Shown here piece by piece: positions 9,605 to 18,696 of a stretch of 64,000 bases of DNA. The notes beneath the pieces were generated by a model, which saw only the letters and a program-made list of their open reading frames with translations, did not search any database and had not been told where the DNA came from. The position numbers were made by a program, and so were the translations under genes. Each line of letters starts with the position of its first letter. The first letter of the stretch is position 1. The stretch is from Candidatus Contendibacter sp. GTDB lineage: Bacteria; Pseudomonadota; Gammaproteobacteria; Competibacterales; Competibacteraceae. The DNA is taken from contig JARSSP010000013.1 of NCBI GenBank assembly GCA_029624675.1, positions 1 to 64,000 on the forward strand. Direction: 5' to 3'.

Positions 9605-11629
9605 ATGGCTTGGTTGCGGGATGTACCTGGATTTGGGGCTTTGGTCGATTGGTTGAGCTGGGTCATCGGTAGCTTTGATAACAAAGACTTAGCGTTTCTT
9701 ATCGCCTTAACCATTCTCTTGATCGCTGTCTGGGTTTGGGTTTTCTACGCATCAAGGCGGCATCGTCGCTGGGTAAAGCCTATTCGCCGTCTGTCAGCGA
9801 AGTTGGAGAAGCTACGCAACAACGAATCGGATGCTGACGGGCGCTTGATCAAAGCGGGCGAGTCATTTGAATCTGAGGCCACGCTCGCGCCACTCTGGCG
9901 GGATTACCGCAAGCACCTGCAACCCAATCCGCAAACGCCCGGCTACTTGAATCTCATCGACCCGCGCCTCTGGTTCTCTGTAGATTCCCTTCCGGGGCGC
10001 GGTTACGAGCAGTGGTGCGCCACTTGGGCTGGGATTTTCCTGACCGTTGGTTTGCTCTTCACCTTCATTGGCCTGTCCGCCGCCCTGCTCAAGGTGGGCG
10101 GGATTGGGGCGAACTCGGCAGCGATGAAGGCAGCCATCACGGGGATTCTCGGGGTCAGTTCCGCCAAGTTCATCACCTCCATCGCCGGTCTCATCGGCTA
10201 CATCGGGTTCAGTCTCCTCACCCGCCATTATCAGTCCAGTCAACAGGCAACCGCCCGCCAACTCGCCGATGCCGTCCAGCATCTCAGCGTACCCCTGACA
10301 CCTGAGTTGGTCCTGCATGAACAGAACGACATTGCCCGCCGACAACTCACGCGGATGGAACGTTTGACCGACGATCTGGCGGTAGCGCTTGATGCAAAGC
10401 TGGAGCAACGGCTGAAGGTTCTCGCCGCTGACTTTGGCCAGTACCTTGGCACCATCAAGCAGGATTTACCCAGTGCGACTGCTCATCCTATTGTCGAAGC
10501 TATCGGGAACATGAGCGAGGCCGTTGCTCGGGAATTTTCGAACCAAGTTCAGCAGACCGCGGGTGGGGAGATCAATACCGTGGCTGAACGGTTCACTGCC
10601 CTCGCCAACGTGTTGGCCGGGATAAAAACCGGCATGGGCGGTATGGGCCGGGAGTTTGGGTCTGAAATCAAAGCGGCCGCTACCTCATTAGTTGAAGCCG
10701 CTGACCGCATGGGTAAAGGCGTTCAGGGCCAGTCCACCGAGCTGGAACAGAAAATCGATGCCTTCGGTAAGACGCTTGAATCAATCGACAGTAATTTGCA
10801 TCGGGTTCCTGACCATATCAACAACGCCCTCAATACAACCATGAGCAAGCTAACCGAGGCCGTCGAAACACTGACAGCACGGCTGGCCCAAGGCGGGCAA
10901 GACGGCGGGGATGCACTCCGCAAGGGTGGCCAGCAGGCCGGTATGGAGATTGAAAAGACGGTGGGCCGGGCAGGTAGCGAGTTTGACCGTCTGGTCACGC
11001 AAGCCAGTGGTGAACTGGTCAAGAAATTCGCGGCAGCACAAGCAGGGCTACAAGACGCCATCAAGGACTTGACGAGCCGGCTACAAACCGTGGAATCGAG
11101 CCTCAAAGTGCTGCCTGACGCCGTCGCTGCCCAGGTCAAGCATCTTCATGCGGCCGGCCAGACCTTTATGACGGCGGGCCAAACCGTTACCGGCGCGAGT
11201 GGTGCCTTACAGCAAGCCACCCAACCCCTACAGCAGACCGCGGCGGCCCTGCGGACAAGCGTTGACCAAATCCGGGATGGGGTAGAAAAGGCCGCAGCGA
11301 CTCACCGGCACGCCACCGAGTCCAGCCAGTTGGCATTGAACGGACTCAGGCAAGCGGCCGCCGCAGCCGAGCAAACCTTCAAGTCTCATGTGGAACGATT
11401 CGGCCGGGTAGATGAGGAGTTGGCCAAGGCCTTGACAACCCTGCGTGCCGGCGTGGAACAGGTGGCTAAGGAAACTCAGAAAGTCTTCAATGAATACGAC
11501 ACGCATATTACGAAAGCGGCCAACAGCCTTGGTACGGTAGCCGCAGACCTTCAGGAGGCGGCGGTAGAGATCGGTGAGTCGGTCAAGCAACTGGCTGAGG
11601 CGAGGCAACAGCCCCGTCGGCCGTACTGA
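9605..11629 (+). CDS. zorA: Zorya anti-phage protein ZorA (MotA/ExbB-like)
   Basis: A 674-residue inner-membrane protein, the stator subunit of the Zorya defence complex. Transmembrane helices are visible at about residues 28-49, 141-163 and 186-205, the latter two forming the MotA/TolQ/ExbB-like proton-channel core. Beyond residue 215 comes a very long helical tail rich in Ala, Gln and Glu (repeated heptad-like stretches), which in characterised ZorA forms a cytoplasmic rod that relays the invasion signal. GGAG precedes the ATG. It is first in the zorABCD operon; zorB begins 14 bases after its stop. Confidence 0.9.
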   Translation: MAWLRDVPGFGALVDWLSWVIGSFDNKDLAFLIALTILLIAVWVWVFYASRRHRRWVKPIRRLSAKLEKLRNNESDADGRLIKAGESFESEATLAPLWRDYRKHLQPNPQTPGYLNLIDPRLWFSVDSLPGRGYEQWCATWAGIFLTVGLLFTFIGLSAALLKVGGIGANSAAMKAAITGILGVSSAKFITSIAGLIGYIGFSLLTRHYQSSQQATARQLADAVQHLSVPLTPELVLHEQNDIARRQLTRMERLTDDLAVALDAKLEQRLKVLAADFGQYLGTIKQDLPSATAHPIVEAIGNMSEAVAREFSNQVQQTAGGEINTVAERFTALANVLAGIKTGMGGMGREFGSEIKAAATSLVEAADRMGKGVQGQSTELEQKIDAFGKTLESIDSNLHRVPDHINNALNTTMSKLTEAVETLTARLAQGGQDGGDALRKGGQQAGMEIEKTVGRAGSEFDRLVTQASGELVKKFAAAQAGLQDAIKDLTSRLQTVESSLKVLPDAVAAQVKHLHAAGQTFMTAGQTVTGASGALQQATQPLQQTAAALRTSVDQIRDGVEKAAATHRHATESSQLALNGLRQAAAAAEQTFKSHVERFGRVDEELAKALTTLRAGVEQVAKETQKVFNEYDTHITKAANSLGTVAADLQEAAVEIGESVKQLAEARQQPRRPY

Positions 11630-11643
11630 GGGGGTCTACCCAG

Positions 11644-12537
11644 GTGTTCCAGCGCGCCATTCCTGCCGCCTACTCGGACGAAGAACGCAAGGACCTCTTC
11701 GGCCCAGTAGCCGACCTAATGGTGGGCGTGATATTCATTTTCATCATTCTCCTCATCGGCCTTGCATTGCACCTGCAACCGGAGGACTACCAGCGGCTGC
11801 GCGACCGCAATGCCGAACTTGAGGCTGAGAACGCCCGCTTGAAGGCATTCGCACGCTACGTGCGCGACCAGCAGATGAATGTCCTGATCGCGCGCATCGC
11901 CTCCGCCAACGAGGCCCGCGCCCAGATGTTGGAGGACATGCGGAAACGACTTTATGCCTTGGGTATCGAAGTGACCATCGACCCCACCAACGGAACTCTG
12001 AAACTCCCTGCGGGTGGGCTTTTCCTGGCCGGTCAGGCGGAACCAACCCCGCAAGGCCGAGAGACGATTCGTAAGCTGGGCGAGGTACTGGCCGCAATCC
12101 TGCCCTGTTACAGCAACATGCACGCATCGAACCAGCCCGCATCCGGATGCCCGGATATCAACGTTTACAGCACCTTGAGTTCGGCCTACATCGAGGGTCA
12201 TACGGATATCGTGCCTTTTAGCGCGCCGACAGGGCGCTTCCGGGACAATTGGGATTTGTCGGCGGGGCGGGCCATCGAGACCTATAAGCTGTTGCGGGAG
12301 AGCCAAGCAGCTCTGCGTGAGTTGCGCAATCAGGATGGAGATATCTTGCTTGGAGTCAGCGGTTATGCCGAGACCCGTCCCGCCACCCATGAAACAGACC
12401 GTCTGCAAGATAAGGTGCGCGACCTGGACCGGCGCATCGAAGTCCGATTAACCATGACGGCCAACGAAGCCGCCGTGCGTGAGGCTATGGACGAATTTAA
12501 CCGGCAACTGGAGGTGATCAATGACATCATCCGCTGA
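11644..12537 (+). CDS. zorB: Zorya anti-phage protein ZorB (MotB/OmpA-like)
   Basis: A 297-residue partner of ZorA. One transmembrane helix (about 24-43) carries an aspartate at its cytoplasmic end (Asp24), the position expected for the proton-binding residue of MotB-like proteins. A short coiled coil follows (47-75). The periplasmic OmpA/MotB peptidoglycan-binding domain has YIEGHTD at 182-188 and NWDLSAGRA at 202-210, both classic for the fold. The GTG start has a GAGGGGG ribosome binding site overlapping the end of zorA. Together ZorAB would form a peptidoglycan-anchored, ion-driven motor in the inner membrane. Confidence 0.92.
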   Translation: MFQRAIPAAYSDEERKDLFGPVADLMVGVIFIFIILLIGLALHLQPEDYQRLRDRNAELEAENARLKAFARYVRDQQMNVLIARIASANEARAQMLEDMRKRLYALGIEVTIDPTNGTLKLPAGGLFLAGQAEPTPQGRETIRKLGEVLAAILPCYSNMHASNQPASGCPDINVYSTLSSAYIEGHTDIVPFSAPTGRFRDNWDLSAGRAIETYKLLRESQAALRELRNQDGDILLGVSGYAETRPATHETDRLQDKVRDLDRRIEVRLTMTANEAAVREAMDEFNRQLEVINDIIR

Positions 12538-12554
12538 TTGCGAGCAGACCCCCT

Positions 12555-13919
12555 GTGTCCCTTAAGGACGAATTGAAGCGGGCCGGGGCGTCCGTGCGGT
12601 TCGTGCGGCCATCCAAGTTGGCGATTCAGGAAGTGGCCGAGGAACTGGAGCGACGGTTCGGTGGTGCGCCGCCGCCGCTGGACCCATTGCCGAATGTGGT
12701 GGAGGAAGCCGAGAAGCGATTGATAGCAGGGCGAGGCGACATCTCCAAACTGGATCGTCGGCACTGCAAAGCCGTTCCCTATATCCTTTGGTCTTCTCCA
12801 CAAGGATGGTCGAACAATGCACGATTGATTGGCGATTACCTGGCTTGGGCCGACCGGGAGTGGCGCACAGCGCCCAGGCAGCTCTGGCGGCATTATCTCC
12901 TGAACATGGATCTCGGCTCGCTGCCGACCCAGCGTTTAGGCATTTGGTTGGCAGCCAGGACGGACAAACTGCCGCCAGCCTTGCATGATTTTTCGGAAAA
13001 ATGGTCGCTGTTTTCGCCTCAGCCAGCCATTCGCAAGTTGGCGGATTCTCTGCTCGGCGGTTCCGATTTTATTGCGGAGATCGAGAACTTGCGGATCGGC
13101 CGTAAGACGCTGATCGAATCGGCTTTTCTGTTGAGTGTATTGAAGGCGCTCGGGCAACGGTTGCAGGACTACCGCCAAGGATCAGACATCGCCATAACCC
13201 TGAAGTCGTTGCTCGCCGACTTGGGCGAAACCCCCACCTACAAGATGCAAGGCCCTGAAGACCTGCGTCGGAGTACCCTGAAATCCCTGGTGGAAGGCTT
13301 GGTCGCCTGGGCCGAACGGCAAGGGGGCATCGCCGTCGATCAGACGCTGGACCTTTTGCATTCGCTCATCGGCGATCCCCGCCTCTATCCGATTCGTTGG
13401 AAGGATATTGACCCGAACAAGCGTGAAACCGTGGAAAGATGGTTGACCAAAGTTACGCTTGATGCTTTCTTCCGGGTCATACGAGAACTACGTACTGACC
13501 GGGACGACATGGTGGAAGAGCGAGAACGGTTTTGGCGTGGGTTTGAAAAGTCAATATTGCGCGCTTGGTTGATTACGGCAAGCGACGGGCTCGAAATTGC
13601 GCGCAGGCTACTGGGTCAATCCTTTGGTAAATTTGAAACTGGGCTCAATGTTCAGCGTGACCATTTGGGTTTGATGCTGCAAATTGGCAACTATGCAATC
13701 CTGGAGATGAACAAGACTGGGAGTACCTTGTTTTGGCCGGTGGCCGACCAGCAAATGCCGGCATTTTTTCGCCAGAATTACTCCCGTTCTAAAATGCTAT
13801 CCATATGTTCGGATGAGTTAAGGTCGGTAACCGGCCGTTTCCGGTTGAAACATCAACCTGGTTGGCAGTGGAGATATAGCAACGAACTCAGAAGAATCGG
13901 AGTGTTCCCCAATGGCTGA
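12555..13919 (+). CDS. zorC: Zorya protein ZorC (EH_Signature domain)
   Basis: A 454-residue cytoplasmic protein matching the position and size of ZorC in type I Zorya. It has the EH_Signature-type alpha-helical core, with conserved stretches such as LYPIRWKDIDPNKRETVERWL near residues 276-296 and RERFWRGFEKSILRAW in the middle. The C-terminal third contains GSTLFWPVADQ and a basic end. The start is a GTG 17 bases after zorB. ZorC is required for type I defence and is reported to bind DNA; that activity is not visible from motifs here. Assignment rests on domain pattern plus operon context. Confidence 0.85.
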   Translation: MSLKDELKRAGASVRFVRPSKLAIQEVAEELERRFGGAPPPLDPLPNVVEEAEKRLIAGRGDISKLDRRHCKAVPYILWSSPQGWSNNARLIGDYLAWADREWRTAPRQLWRHYLLNMDLGSLPTQRLGIWLAARTDKLPPALHDFSEKWSLFSPQPAIRKLADSLLGGSDFIAEIENLRIGRKTLIESAFLLSVLKALGQRLQDYRQGSDIAITLKSLLADLGETPTYKMQGPEDLRRSTLKSLVEGLVAWAERQGGIAVDQTLDLLHSLIGDPRLYPIRWKDIDPNKRETVERWLTKVTLDAFFRVIRELRTDRDDMVEERERFWRGFEKSILRAWLITASDGLEIARRLLGQSFGKFETGLNVQRDHLGLMLQIGNYAILEMNKTGSTLFWPVADQQMPAFFRQNYSRSKMLSICSDELRSVTGRFRLKHQPGWQWRYSNELRRIGVFPNG

Positions 13920-13996
13920 ATGCACTTTCAAACACCGAACCCTGTTGGCGCGCAAGATTGGCTTTTGGTCCTCATGAAGAAGCCCGATAGCGCGCC

Positions 13997-16900
13997 ATGA
14001 TCACGTATCATCTGGCTTCCACGATGGATGGGGAGGGATGGTGTTTCACGCTCTCCCGAAAGCGGTCGCTACCCTTTGCCAAAAAAGCAACCCTTGCACT
14101 ACCGCACTGGCCGGATGCCGCCCAATCCCACCCCGGTGTCGCCTTTCTGTTATCCCTGCTGGCCACCGAGGAGGCTCGCGGCGATGGTGAAGCAGTCTTC
14201 TTGACCCATGCCCGCATTGCCGCCCTGAGTCGTACCGAGGCGGCGCGGATCGAACTCCCTTCCGCCGCCCCCTTCACCCTCTTTCTCTCCCATGACGCTC
14301 CCATCGGTGATGTGGGATTTCGGCTGCGCATCGAATGGTTCCAGCGAAATGGGGTTGCCGTCTTCGGCTGGCGCCGGGAGGAAACCGCGCTGGTGGTCGG
14401 CGCCAAACGGTTTCTGCTGCTGGACCCTCTCTACTCGGCTCTGAAGGCTATCGATACGGTTAATTCAGTCAGCGGCGACCCCTCCCCAGCGGGGCTGGAC
14501 CGGCGCATGGCGGCCTATGCCCAATTCAAGGAGTATCTGATCCGACTCACCGGAGACGTGCGGGCCGATGAGTATCTACGCGGCTTGACCATCCATCACG
14601 CCACTGCCATCGGCATCGATTTGGAACCAGGGGATGAATCAGCACCGTTCCTGCCGACCCTGTACGGTGATCGACCTAGCACTGCTGGAGAAGCGGAGCC
14701 AGAGGAGCAAAGCTTGGACCCCAGTCCCGGCCAGGAGCGCAGCCGGGAGCCACTGCTGCCGAAACACCACGCCGGCCGATTTGAGCAACGCTTTTTGAGT
14801 CAGGGGGCGCGGAGTCATTATGTACTCGGAACCGGCATCTACACGGTGCTGGATGCTCCGGTAGCCGCCGTGCTGCAAGTCCTGGAGCGGGTGAATCGCG
14901 CTGACACGGCCACCCGTCAGGCCTTCCGCCATGACCCCATGGCCTTCCTGACCCCGGCCATTGAAGAGGTCGGCGGGGATGGCGGCATCGTCTGCGAGTT
15001 GCGCGGCTATGGACCGCGAGTGATTGGCGTAGGGCCTTGGGTGCCGCCCAGCCTCTCGTTTCCCCTGGCGGTATCGCGGGACTGGTTCCCCGCCGAGGAC
15101 GCCGAGGTCTTCTCCATCATCATTCCAGGCGAGGCGCCATTAGTGGTACGGGTCGAGGAGATTGGTCCCCTCAAGGAACAGGTGGGACAGGCCCTGGCGT
15201 CGGGCGAGGCGGCCTGTATGTTCAACGGCCGTTCTCTAACCCTGAACCCGGAACTCGTACAAACAATACAAGGTCTTGCGGGGCGGATTACGGTGGAACC
15301 ACCGACTAAGCCTGTATCGGGTGAAACCGCCACAGATCGTTGGGCCGCCCTGACCAAGGACAACGAGGAACAACTTACCTTTCTTGCCAAGCGACGCAGT
15401 CAACAAGGGAACTTCACCCCAGGGATTCCGCAAACCCTGCGTTCCGCTCCCATGCCCCATCAAAAATTAGGCATCGCCTGGCTTCAGGCAGGTTACCTGG
15501 CGGGCGCGCCGGGCCTGTTACTGGCCGATGACATGGGCCTTGGTAAGACTTATCAGATTCTTGCCTTTCTAAGCTGGCTGCGTGAACAAACTTCCCCCAT
15601 CCGCCGCCTCGGTCCCATCCTGATCGTTGCCCCCAAAACTCTGCTCGGCAACTGGCGCGACGAGTTGAATCAGCACCTGGCGGCAAGCACCCTAGGTCAG
15701 GAACTGCACGCCTACGAACGTGGGCTACGCGACATCAAACTGCACGCGGGGGGCGGCAACGACACTACCTTGCACCGGCAAACTCTCGATGTTGACAGTA
15801 TCGCGGCGGCAGACTTGGTATTGACCACCTACGAAACCCTGCGCGATTACCATCTCTCCTTTGGCAAGGCGCGCTTTGCGGTCATCGTCTACGACGAGGT
15901 GCAGAAACTCAAAAATCCCACCTCGTTGATGAATCGGGGGGCTAAGGCTCAACAAGGCGACTTCACGCTCTTACTGACCGGAACCCCAATCGAGAACAGC
16001 GTACAAGACCTGTGGACACTGCTGGATATTGCCTGGCCGGGGTTCCTCGGACTGAGCGCGCGGGAATTCCTGAATCGGTACCGCAGTGATGATGCAAGAT
16101 TACGGGAAGAACTGAAACGTCGCCTCATCGAGCCAACGATCCTACCGGACCAAATCAGGTCGGTTCCACCGATCATGCTGCGGCGCTTTAAGCAGGATAT
16201 CCTCGAAGGACTACCCGAGCGGCACATTGAGGCGACCCAGGATCTGATGCCTCCAGAACAGCAAGCTGCTTATGATGCGGTGCGGGCCACGATCCACGAC
16301 CGTTCACAGAGTACCCTGGAGGGATTGCAACAACTGCGGGCCATCTCACTGCATCCGCGACTGGGTCAACCACCCGTGTCAGCCGCCGATGATGGTCCTT
16401 TCATCGCTGCCTCAGCCCGGTTTAAGCGCCTGTTCGAGATTCTGGACCGGGTTCACGCCCACCGCGAGAAGGCTCTAATCTTCGTCGAGTTGCGTGAAGC
16501 CCAACGGGCACTCTACGACCTAATCCGCCGACGCTACGGCTTGCCCGCGCCTCTGCCCGAAACCATCAATGGCGCCACGGCAGCCCTGGTGCGCGACCGC
16601 ATCCGCCACGAGTTTCAGACCCGCTATGGGTTCGATGTCCTCATTCTTGGCCCAAAGGCGGCGGGTTTTGGTCTCACCCTGACGGCCGCCAACCATGTGA
16701 TTCACCTCAACAGGTGGTGGAACCCAGCCGTAGAGTACCAGTGCAGCGACCGGGTGTATCGGATCGGTCAGGATAAACCGGTGATCATCTATCTGCCCCA
16801 GGCGATCCACCCCGAACTCGGCGACCGGTCTTTCGACAGTTTGTTGCACAAACTTCTGGAAGAGAAGCGATCCCTGAGTCGGGAAATCGTCGTTCCCGTC

Positions 16901-17380
16901 CAGTTTGGCGATCAGGACCTACGCAACCTGTTCGAGCAAAGCCTGGGTCAAGGTGATACCCGACCTGACATTTCCGCTCGTATCGACCATATGGACTGGC
17001 GGGGATTCGAATTGTGGGTTGCCAATGAACTGAAACACGCCGGGTTCAGCGTCGAGGTGACATCGGGACAAGGGGACGGTGGAGTAGATGCTATTGGTGT
17101 TCCGTGCGGGGGTGGGCGCCCTGTATTCGTACAGTGCAAACACTCGGGTAAAGGAGCAAAAGCGCAGATCGACGAGAGCGCTATACGTGACTTAACTCGG
17201 GCTCGACAAGTTCATAGTCAAACCTACTCCCATCCGGTCCTAGCCGCAGCGACTAACGGTCGATTCTCCTTGGCTACTGAGAATCTAGCCTTGGAATGCG
17301 GTGTCCGCCTGTTCGACTCGATGCGATTGCATACCTTGGGACCCGTTCTTGCCGAGTTGAGCAGGGATTCGAGTCACTGA
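13997..17380 (+). CDS. zorD: Zorya effector ZorD: SNF2-type translocase with Mrr-like nuclease domain
   Basis: A 1127-residue cytoplasmic effector. An N-terminal region of about 480 residues precedes a SNF2 helicase core: motif I ADDMGLGKT near residue 511, motif II DEVQ near 632, motif III LLTGTPIENS, and C-terminal motifs GFGLTLTAANHVI and CSDRVYRIGQ near 915. The last 120 residues form an Mrr-type PD-(D/E)XK domain with GQGDGGVDAIG (about 1024-1034) and FVQCKHSGKG (about 1044), giving Asp and Gln-Cys-Lys in nuclease positions. The combination is that of type I ZorD, which degrades invading DNA. It lies 77 bases after zorC. Confidence 0.92.
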   Translation: MITYHLASTMDGEGWCFTLSRKRSLPFAKKATLALPHWPDAAQSHPGVAFLLSLLATEEARGDGEAVFLTHARIAALSRTEAARIELPSAAPFTLFLSHDAPIGDVGFRLRIEWFQRNGVAVFGWRREETALVVGAKRFLLLDPLYSALKAIDTVNSVSGDPSPAGLDRRMAAYAQFKEYLIRLTGDVRADEYLRGLTIHHATAIGIDLEPGDESAPFLPTLYGDRPSTAGEAEPEEQSLDPSPGQERSREPLLPKHHAGRFEQRFLSQGARSHYVLGTGIYTVLDAPVAAVLQVLERVNRADTATRQAFRHDPMAFLTPAIEEVGGDGGIVCELRGYGPRVIGVGPWVPPSLSFPLAVSRDWFPAEDAEVFSIIIPGEAPLVVRVEEIGPLKEQVGQALASGEAACMFNGRSLTLNPELVQTIQGLAGRITVEPPTKPVSGETATDRWAALTKDNEEQLTFLAKRRSQQGNFTPGIPQTLRSAPMPHQKLGIAWLQAGYLAGAPGLLLADDMGLGKTYQILAFLSWLREQTSPIRRLGPILIVAPKTLLGNWRDELNQHLAASTLGQELHAYERGLRDIKLHAGGGNDTTLHRQTLDVDSIAAADLVLTTYETLRDYHLSFGKARFAVIVYDEVQKLKNPTSLMNRGAKAQQGDFTLLLTGTPIENSVQDLWTLLDIAWPGFLGLSAREFLNRYRSDDARLREELKRRLIEPTILPDQIRSVPPIMLRRFKQDILEGLPERHIEATQDLMPPEQQAAYDAVRATIHDRSQSTLEGLQQLRAISLHPRLGQPPVSAADDGPFIAASARFKRLFEILDRVHAHREKALIFVELREAQRALYDLIRRRYGLPAPLPETINGATAALVRDRIRHEFQTRYGFDVLILGPKAAGFGLTLTAANHVIHLNRWWNPAVEYQCSDRVYRIGQDKPVIIYLPQAIHPELGDRSFDSLLHKLLEEKRSLSREIVVPVQFGDQDLRNLFEQSLGQGDTRPDISARIDHMDWRGFELWVANELKHAGFSVEVTSGQGDGGVDAIGVPCGGGRPVFVQCKHSGKGAKAQIDESAIRDLTRARQVHSQTYSHPVLAAATNGRFSLATENLALECGVRLFDSMRLHTLGPVLAELSRDSSH

Positions 17381-17513
17381 ACGATAGCCATGCGGTGTAC
17401 CGCCGAGAAGTTCTGTATCACCGACGTCGTCTAGCCTGACCCCAACAACCGCGCCACGAACTACGCCGTCCACCCATGAGTCTGGAAGAGAACCGTCCTA
17501 TTGAAAAGCCCGC

Positions 17514-18605
17514 ATGACCAAGAAAACCCGATCACCGCCCACCGCCCGCGCCCGCCGGACCGCTGCTAAGGCTCGACCCCCGGCCCAGCCGCACGATTCC
17601 GGCTACAAGCTGCTGTTTTCCCATCCGGCCATGGTCGCCGACCTGCTCAAGGGCTTCGTTGCGGAGGACTGGGTTCGGGAACTGGACTTTACCACCCTGG
17701 AAAAGCAGTCGGGCAGCTACGTCAGCGACGACCTGCGGCCCCGCGCCGACGACGTGGTCTGGCGGGTCCGCTGGCGCGACCGCTGGCTGTACGTCTATCT
17801 ACTGCTGGAATTCCAGTCCGAGGTCGATCCGTTCATGGCGGTGCGCCTGCTGGTCTATGTGGGCCTGTTGTATCAGGATTTGATCCGGGCCAAGCAATTG
17901 AACCCGGACGGGCGACTGCCACCGGTGCTGCCGCTGGTGCTGTACAACGGTCGGCCCCGCTGGACGGCGAAGACCGAGGTCGCGGACCTGCTCGTGCCGC
18001 CGCCGGGCGGATTGGAACGGTATCAACCCCGCCTGCGGTATCTGTTGCTGGAAGAAAACCGCTATGGCGAAGCCGACCTGGCGCCGCTGACCAATCTGGC
18101 AGCGGCGCTGTTCCAGTTGGAGAACAGCCGGGGACCGGAAGAGCTGCAACAGGTGGTGGAGCGGCTGGTCGAATGGTTGCAGGCGGCGGAGCAGGCGAGT
18201 TTGCGCCGGGCGTTCGTGGTGTGGTTGCGAGATGTGCTCTTGCCGGCGCGCTTGCCGGGAGTACGGATCGACGCGGTACTGGAACTGAGCGAGGTGCGGA
18301 ACATGTTGGCGGAACGGGTGATCGAGTGGACCCAGGAATGGAAACAGCAGGGATTGGAAGAGGGCCGCAAGGAAGGTCTTGAGAAAGGCCGGCAGGAAGG
18401 CCGGCAGGAAGGCCGGCAGGAAGGCCGCAAGGAACTGGGATTATTGTTCTTGCAGGAGTTGCTGACCGAGAAATTTGGGCCGCTGGATGCCGCGACCCTG
18501 GCGCGGCTGAAGGCGACGGACAGTGAGACGCTGCTGATTTGGGGCAAGCGGGTGCTGAACGCCAAGAGTTTGGCGGATGTCTTTCAGGACTCCGCCACTC
18601 ACTAA
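17514..18605 (+). CDS. Rpn-family recombination-promoting nuclease (PD-(D/E)XK transposase-like)
   Basis: A 363-residue protein of the Rpn/YhgA-like family, relatives of transposases with a PD-(D/E)XK nuclease core. After a basic, low-complexity start comes the family opening SGYKLLFSHPAMVADLLKG (about 28-46). The likely catalytic elements are the Asp in RADDVVWRVRW and the Glu-Gln in LLLEFQSEVD. A charged EGRKEG-type repeat region (about 280-308) precedes the C-terminal domain of about 55 residues. Rpn proteins cleave DNA and promote RecA-independent recombination; some act in phage defence. It lies 133 bases after zorD and need not be part of that operon. Confidence 0.85.
   Translation: MTKKTRSPPTARARRTAAKARPPAQPHDSGYKLLFSHPAMVADLLKGFVAEDWVRELDFTTLEKQSGSYVSDDLRPRADDVVWRVRWRDRWLYVYLLLEFQSEVDPFMAVRLLVYVGLLYQDLIRAKQLNPDGRLPPVLPLVLYNGRPRWTAKTEVADLLVPPPGGLERYQPRLRYLLLEENRYGEADLAPLTNLAAALFQLENSRGPEELQQVVERLVEWLQAAEQASLRRAFVVWLRDVLLPARLPGVRIDAVLELSEVRNMLAERVIEWTQEWKQQGLEEGRKEGLEKGRQEGRQEGRQEGRKELGLLFLQELLTEKFGPLDAATLARLKATDSETLLIWGKRVLNAKSLADVFQDSATH
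18385..18432 (+). repeat. 12-bp tandem repeat inside the Rpn gene
   Basis: Three exact copies of AAGGCCGGCAGG plus a fourth variant copy encode repeated EGRQ units. Copy-number change would keep the frame. The decayed paralogue at 8514 has fewer units, so the tract does vary in length. Confidence 0.9.
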
Positions 18606-18696
18606 TTGGCTTCAAATCCAATCGGTCATTACCCCAAAATCGAAGTAACGGGTGAAAGAACACACCCTTGCCGCGCCCTTTGAGTCAAGGAAAGCT

